Of a DNA stretch of 64,000 nt, positions 61,886 through 64,000 are shown piece by piece. Location: contig CM034109.1 in the NCBI GenBank assembly GCA_019914945.1, positions 1,488,001 to 1,552,000 on the forward strand, in the 5' to 3' direction. The stretch is from Typha latifolia. Taxonomy: Eukaryota; Streptophyta; Magnoliopsida; Poales; Typhaceae. The translations under genes were made by a program, and so were the position numbers. Below the pieces are notes generated by a model that saw only the letters and a program-made list of their open reading frames with translations, did not search any database and was not told the DNA's origin. Each line of letters starts with the position of its first letter. Position 1 is the stretch's first letter.

Positions 61886-63472
61886 TCCGTCATCCCTCTC
61901 TCATTATCTCTGCCTCTTCGTCCCTCCCTTTCTCTCATTCTCTCTCTTTGTCTCGCTGTCTCTCTCTTTGTCTCACTGTCTCTCTCTCTTATTCTCTCGC
62001 TGTCTCACTCTCTCCCTGTTAAATTATTTTAATTTATGTTAGTTATTTTAATCTTTGTTATTAAATTGTTAAATTATATTAAAGCTTCTCTATCTATTAA
62101 ATTGTTAATCTGCTAATACATATCTATTTTAGAATTTTGTACACTTTTGAATGTATTTCAATTTGTTCTTATCTTTAAATTAGTTCTTACAGCTTGATGT
62201 ATACTTAGTTTTTTGAATAATACTTCTTAGTTCTTATAGCTTGATGTATTTGTTTTAACACTATTAGATTGCAAACTTTTACTTTAAATGTATCAATAAT
62301 ATATATATTTTAATTTTTCTATTTATTTATTTTGCCGTGTCCGTATCGTATCGTGTCCGTGTCCGTGCTTCATTGGTTTCAGTGCTTGTCGTCGACTGTC
62401 GGCCTCGTCTTTGTCGTCACCGCTTGCTGCCTGGGTTCGCAAATTAAGTTCTTATTTAACCCAATCCAACCCACTCATCATTTCTTTCTTGCGCTAGGGC
62501 ACCCGATGGGTGTGAGTGGCAACTCAAGCTCGGGGGCCGGTGGGGACAACAGCAAGTGATGACAATGAGTTCGGCGGTGAGTGGGACGACGAATTTGGTG
62601 GCAAGCGACGGCTATGAAGATGAGATTGATGGCAAGCAGCGAAGGGTGAAACATAAGTATCTCTCCACCTTTTTCTCTCCCTCTTGCAGCACTATTGGCA
62701 AATGTCACGGCGCATACCATACAGCATATGCCGTCATGCTGGCTGGTGGGCGGCATGGACCGTGCTTGTAGCATGGCCATCCTTGCGGCAGATTATTACC
62801 AATCACTATAAAATAATGTGCAATGTAGGTGATATTATACGTATAGGTTATACTGTAGTTCATTCTGGTTTATTGATGCTGGACTTGAGCTTTTGTATGA
62901 TTTATCAGTTTCAGTTGGCATGGATATCCTACTTGCAACGTGTGTCAAAATTACGTACTTGTTTGCCTCTTGCAAAGTTGTCTCATGTGGGAAGTGAATC
63001 ATGGTTAGGCTTATTAAGCTTAGTTGTATTTTACTGGAAATTATTCTGCCAATCCTTACTGTTTCTTTTTTTCTGATTCTTGCACGTTAATAGCTCTTAG
63101 TTTTGGTTCATTTTTAAACTGAAATCTGCATTTATGATCATTAGTTTGTGGGGAAAACAAATAACTGGATATTGTATGACTTGGTTGTCTGTCTTCGTAG
63201 GAGAGGATACGGATTGGTAAAGAACTTCTTGAAGCCAAGAGAATTGAAGAGGAGAATGAAAGAAAACGGTTTGTTCTTGTATAGAAGTTTTCTTTTATGG
63301 TAGTCTATTTCAGCATAATTTCATTTGCAAGCGCTGATGTATAACTCATTTTTCTCATTGATATTGAGAACTGTTTCTTCTTACATGCAGAATGCTGGCA
63401 TTGCGAAAAGCTGAGAAAGAGGAAGAGAAGAGAGCAAGGGAGAAGATCCGCCAGCGACTAGAGGAGGATAAG
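52315..63472 (+). CDS. Zinc-finger, UBA and coiled-coil protein (plant UBA-PUB protein), 5' part
   Basis: Eight exons join in frame: 52315-52482, 52600-52756, 53770-53865, 55025-55101, 56029-56108, 59396-59456, 63201-63268 and 63391-63472, giving 263 residues; the gene runs off the right edge. Two C2H2-type fingers come first: C8/C11/H24/H30, then C45/C48/H61/H67 within CAACGKPC...HTKRTGH. An acidic linker follows, then a UBA domain (about 116-158) with the ubiquitin-binding loop MGF at 126-128. A long Arg/Glu helix (about 170-263) is next. This order matches the Arabidopsis UBA/PUB protein (At1g04850 type, recalled), whose C-terminal PUB domain binds p97/CDC48; that part is outside the window. 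Its role is probably as a ubiquitin/CDC48 adaptor in the cytosol or nucleus. Intron 3 uses a GC donor. Introns 5 (3.3 kb) and 6 (3.7 kb) are filled with transposons. Confidence 0.92.
53866..53871 (+). other. GC-AG intron donor in the UBA gene
   Basis: Exon 3 ends TACTCTG and the intron starts GCAAGT, the classical strong context for GC-AG introns. Joining to the acceptor at 55024 restores Gly and the reading frame (SGNSS). A GT donor giving the same join is not available here. Confidence 0.8.
55353..55429. repeat. (TA)n microsatellite
   Basis: About 38 TA units in intron 4 of the UBA gene. Open frames through it on both strands are artefacts. Confidence 0.95.
55712..55742. repeat. (TA)n microsatellite
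   Basis: About 15 TA units, also in intron 4. Confidence 0.9.
56235..58225. mobile_element. Nested transposon remnants in intron 5 of the UBA gene
   Basis: The left edge ATGAAGCACGGATATG resembles the terminus CAATGAAGCACGGACAC of the 61132 element, so it is probably one end of a related element. Inside, 57100-57160 and 57900-58022 share GCGGGC/GCCGCC words and the right part ends GCCGCCTTTAAAAACACTG, a second nested element. 57590-57690 is a purine-only tandem repeat (GAGAAGAAAGAAAAAA units). Outer right end and target duplication are unclear. Confidence 0.5.
58540..58790. repeat. GGGC/GCCC-rich transposon fragment
   Basis: Words such as GGGCTGAACGGGCTAGGC and TCGGGCTTTCGAGTCGGGC echo the 28945-29510 element. 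Only a piece is present. 58885-59110, just after, holds GGGATAAA and TTTATCCCC pairs suggestive of a small MITE. Otherwise I see nothing to 59395. Confidence 0.45.
60350..60879 (-). repeat. LTR of the gag-only family, in intron 6
   Basis: Minus strand TGTTACGATCCTATT to TTCGTAACA, 530 bases, matching the LTRs at 10.5 and 49.2 kb. It is followed (60880-60915) by the CTTGAGGACAAGGTGTCGAA block that precedes 3' LTRs in this family, so it is the 3' end of a truncated element. Confidence 0.8.
60845..61150. repeat. Tandem duplication of LTR edge plus hAT end
   Basis: About 170 bases occur twice: CTGACTTAAACCATGTAAT to CACGGACACCTCTCC at 60848-60990, and CTGACTTAACCCACGTAAT to the same at 61011-61155. 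Each copy ends in a palindrome of the type GGACACCTC...GAGGTGTCC. Confidence 0.8.
61132..62375. mobile_element. hAT-like non-autonomous element with a giant CT repeat
   Basis: Inverted ends CAATGAAGCACGGACAC (left) and GTGTCCGTGCTTCATTG (right), CA...TG as in hAT elements. Flanks GTTTCACT (61124-61131) and GTTTCAGT (62376-62383) are an 8-bp target duplication with one mismatch. The left side has further GGACACG/CGTGTCC repeats. No transposase. It lies in intron 6 of the UBA gene. Confidence 0.85.
61570..62015. repeat. Long CT-rich microsatellite
   Basis: About 450 bases of almost pure pyrimidine, built from TCTC, CTCC and TGTCTC words. It lies within the hAT-like element. Ser/Leu-repeat frames through it are not genes. 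Confidence 0.95.
62384..63200. other. Intron 6 remainder, no gene recognised
   Basis: 62384-62760 is GC-richer than the intron around it and may be another transposon relic or captured fragment, but no domain is recognisable. 62770-63200 looks like ordinary intron leading to the acceptor TTCGTAG. Confidence 0.5.
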
Positions 63473-64000
63473 GTATTTAACGTGATTCTAATCTGCTGCC
63501 TCAAATTGTTCTTTTGCATGTTGGTGGTTTCATTCTTTGACAACATTTTCATTCCAGTAATGCTTTAAAAATCAGTTTGCAATCCCTCATTTTTACAGGT
63601 CATACATCACAAATAAATTATAAACTACATGCTTTAGTGCTTCCTATAACTAGTTCTTTATTAGTAGTCGTGCCAGCTGTGTGCTTGCAAGTGTGCTTGC
63701 AAGTCATTAACTAGTTGCTAACTGTTTGTGTATATCAATCAAGAAAGTTATTCTGTTCACAACAAATGCACTTTAGCATGCCTTCTAGTTTTAGTTTCTT
63801 ACCCTTTTGTTGAGGAATACCATGTGCCCACTTTCTGCTATATTACTGCCATGAAATCTCATGTGGGTTCAGTACAGAGCTTATTAGTAATATGTTTTTG
63901 GGGTAAATTCATTCGCTCAGCCTAAGAGAATTGCAAAACAAGCCAGAAGGCCCAGATCCCAACAGAGTACTAGCAACAAAATCAAAAGGAACAAAAGCCA
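63473..64000. other. Intron 8 of the UBA gene, incomplete
   Basis: After the donor GTATTT no further exon with the expected charged continuation is found before the window ends. The remaining coding part, including the presumed PUB domain, should lie to the right. Confidence 0.6.

Noticed and set aside
61428..62042. Long Ser/Leu-rich and Arg/Glu-rich frames on both strands
   Set aside because: Products of the CT microsatellite in the hAT-like element; no conserved domain and periodic composition.
62332..63076. Open frames of 70-130 codons in intron 6
   Set aside because: No recognisable domain, and the surrounding exons of the UBA gene define this as intron.
1..64000. Nuclear tRNA or rRNA genes, and integrated viral sequences
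   Set aside because: No stretch with convincing tRNA A and B boxes or rRNA similarity was found by eye. The RT fragments are LINE and copia type, not pararetroviral. A tRNAscan and a profile search would settle this.

Overview
This window is nuclear DNA from a flowering plant. The genes have many introns, the intergenic DNA is AT-rich, and there are Ty3/gypsy-like and Ty1/copia LTR sequences, a plant LINE, hAT-like elements and MITEs. The gene families (a plant MAYIPPHKRH protein, MIK2-like LRR receptor kinases, a zinc-finger/UBA protein) are general to angiosperms. I lean weakly towards a non-grass monocot but cannot prove it.

Layout. (1) 1.7-17.1 kb is a tandem segmental duplication of a 7-exon gene of unknown function (copy A 2675-6457, copy B 9437-15421). 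Copy B has a roughly 2 kb gag-only LTR element in intron 3 and has lost the splice acceptor of exon 4. Skipping that exon would keep the reading frame. Each unit ends in an orphan TATA promoter-like segment. (2) 17.9-44 kb is a second duplicated array of two intact MIK2-like LRR receptor kinases on the minus strand (20036-23482 and 37337-41000), plus a remnant of a third copy reduced to promoter and start codon (about 41661-42290). Between them lie a dead LINE (25.25-28.3 kb), a hAT-like element (28945-29510) and a complete but pol-less LTR element (32966-35938). The second kinase carries an exact 144-bp tandem array of paired LRRs. (3) 44.5-52 kb is a retroelement graveyard: copia RT and protease pieces, two solo LTRs, and a minus-strand gag element whose two ends do not match. 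(4) 52315 to beyond 64 kb is the 5' part (8 exons) of a C2H2 zinc-finger/UBA/coiled-coil protein, very likely the plant UBA-PUB protein, with a GC-AG intron and very large introns full of transposons.

The genes do not form one pathway. The two kinases are probable cell-surface receptors, the UBA protein is a probable ubiquitin/p97 adaptor, and the duplicated pair is uncharacterised. The most notable features are how the duplications were made and decayed: empty versus filled insertion sites, exon loss that keeps frame, LRR module amplification, an insertion shared by both kinase domains, and a low-copy family of gag-only LTR elements. I did not find a convincing new multi-gene system.
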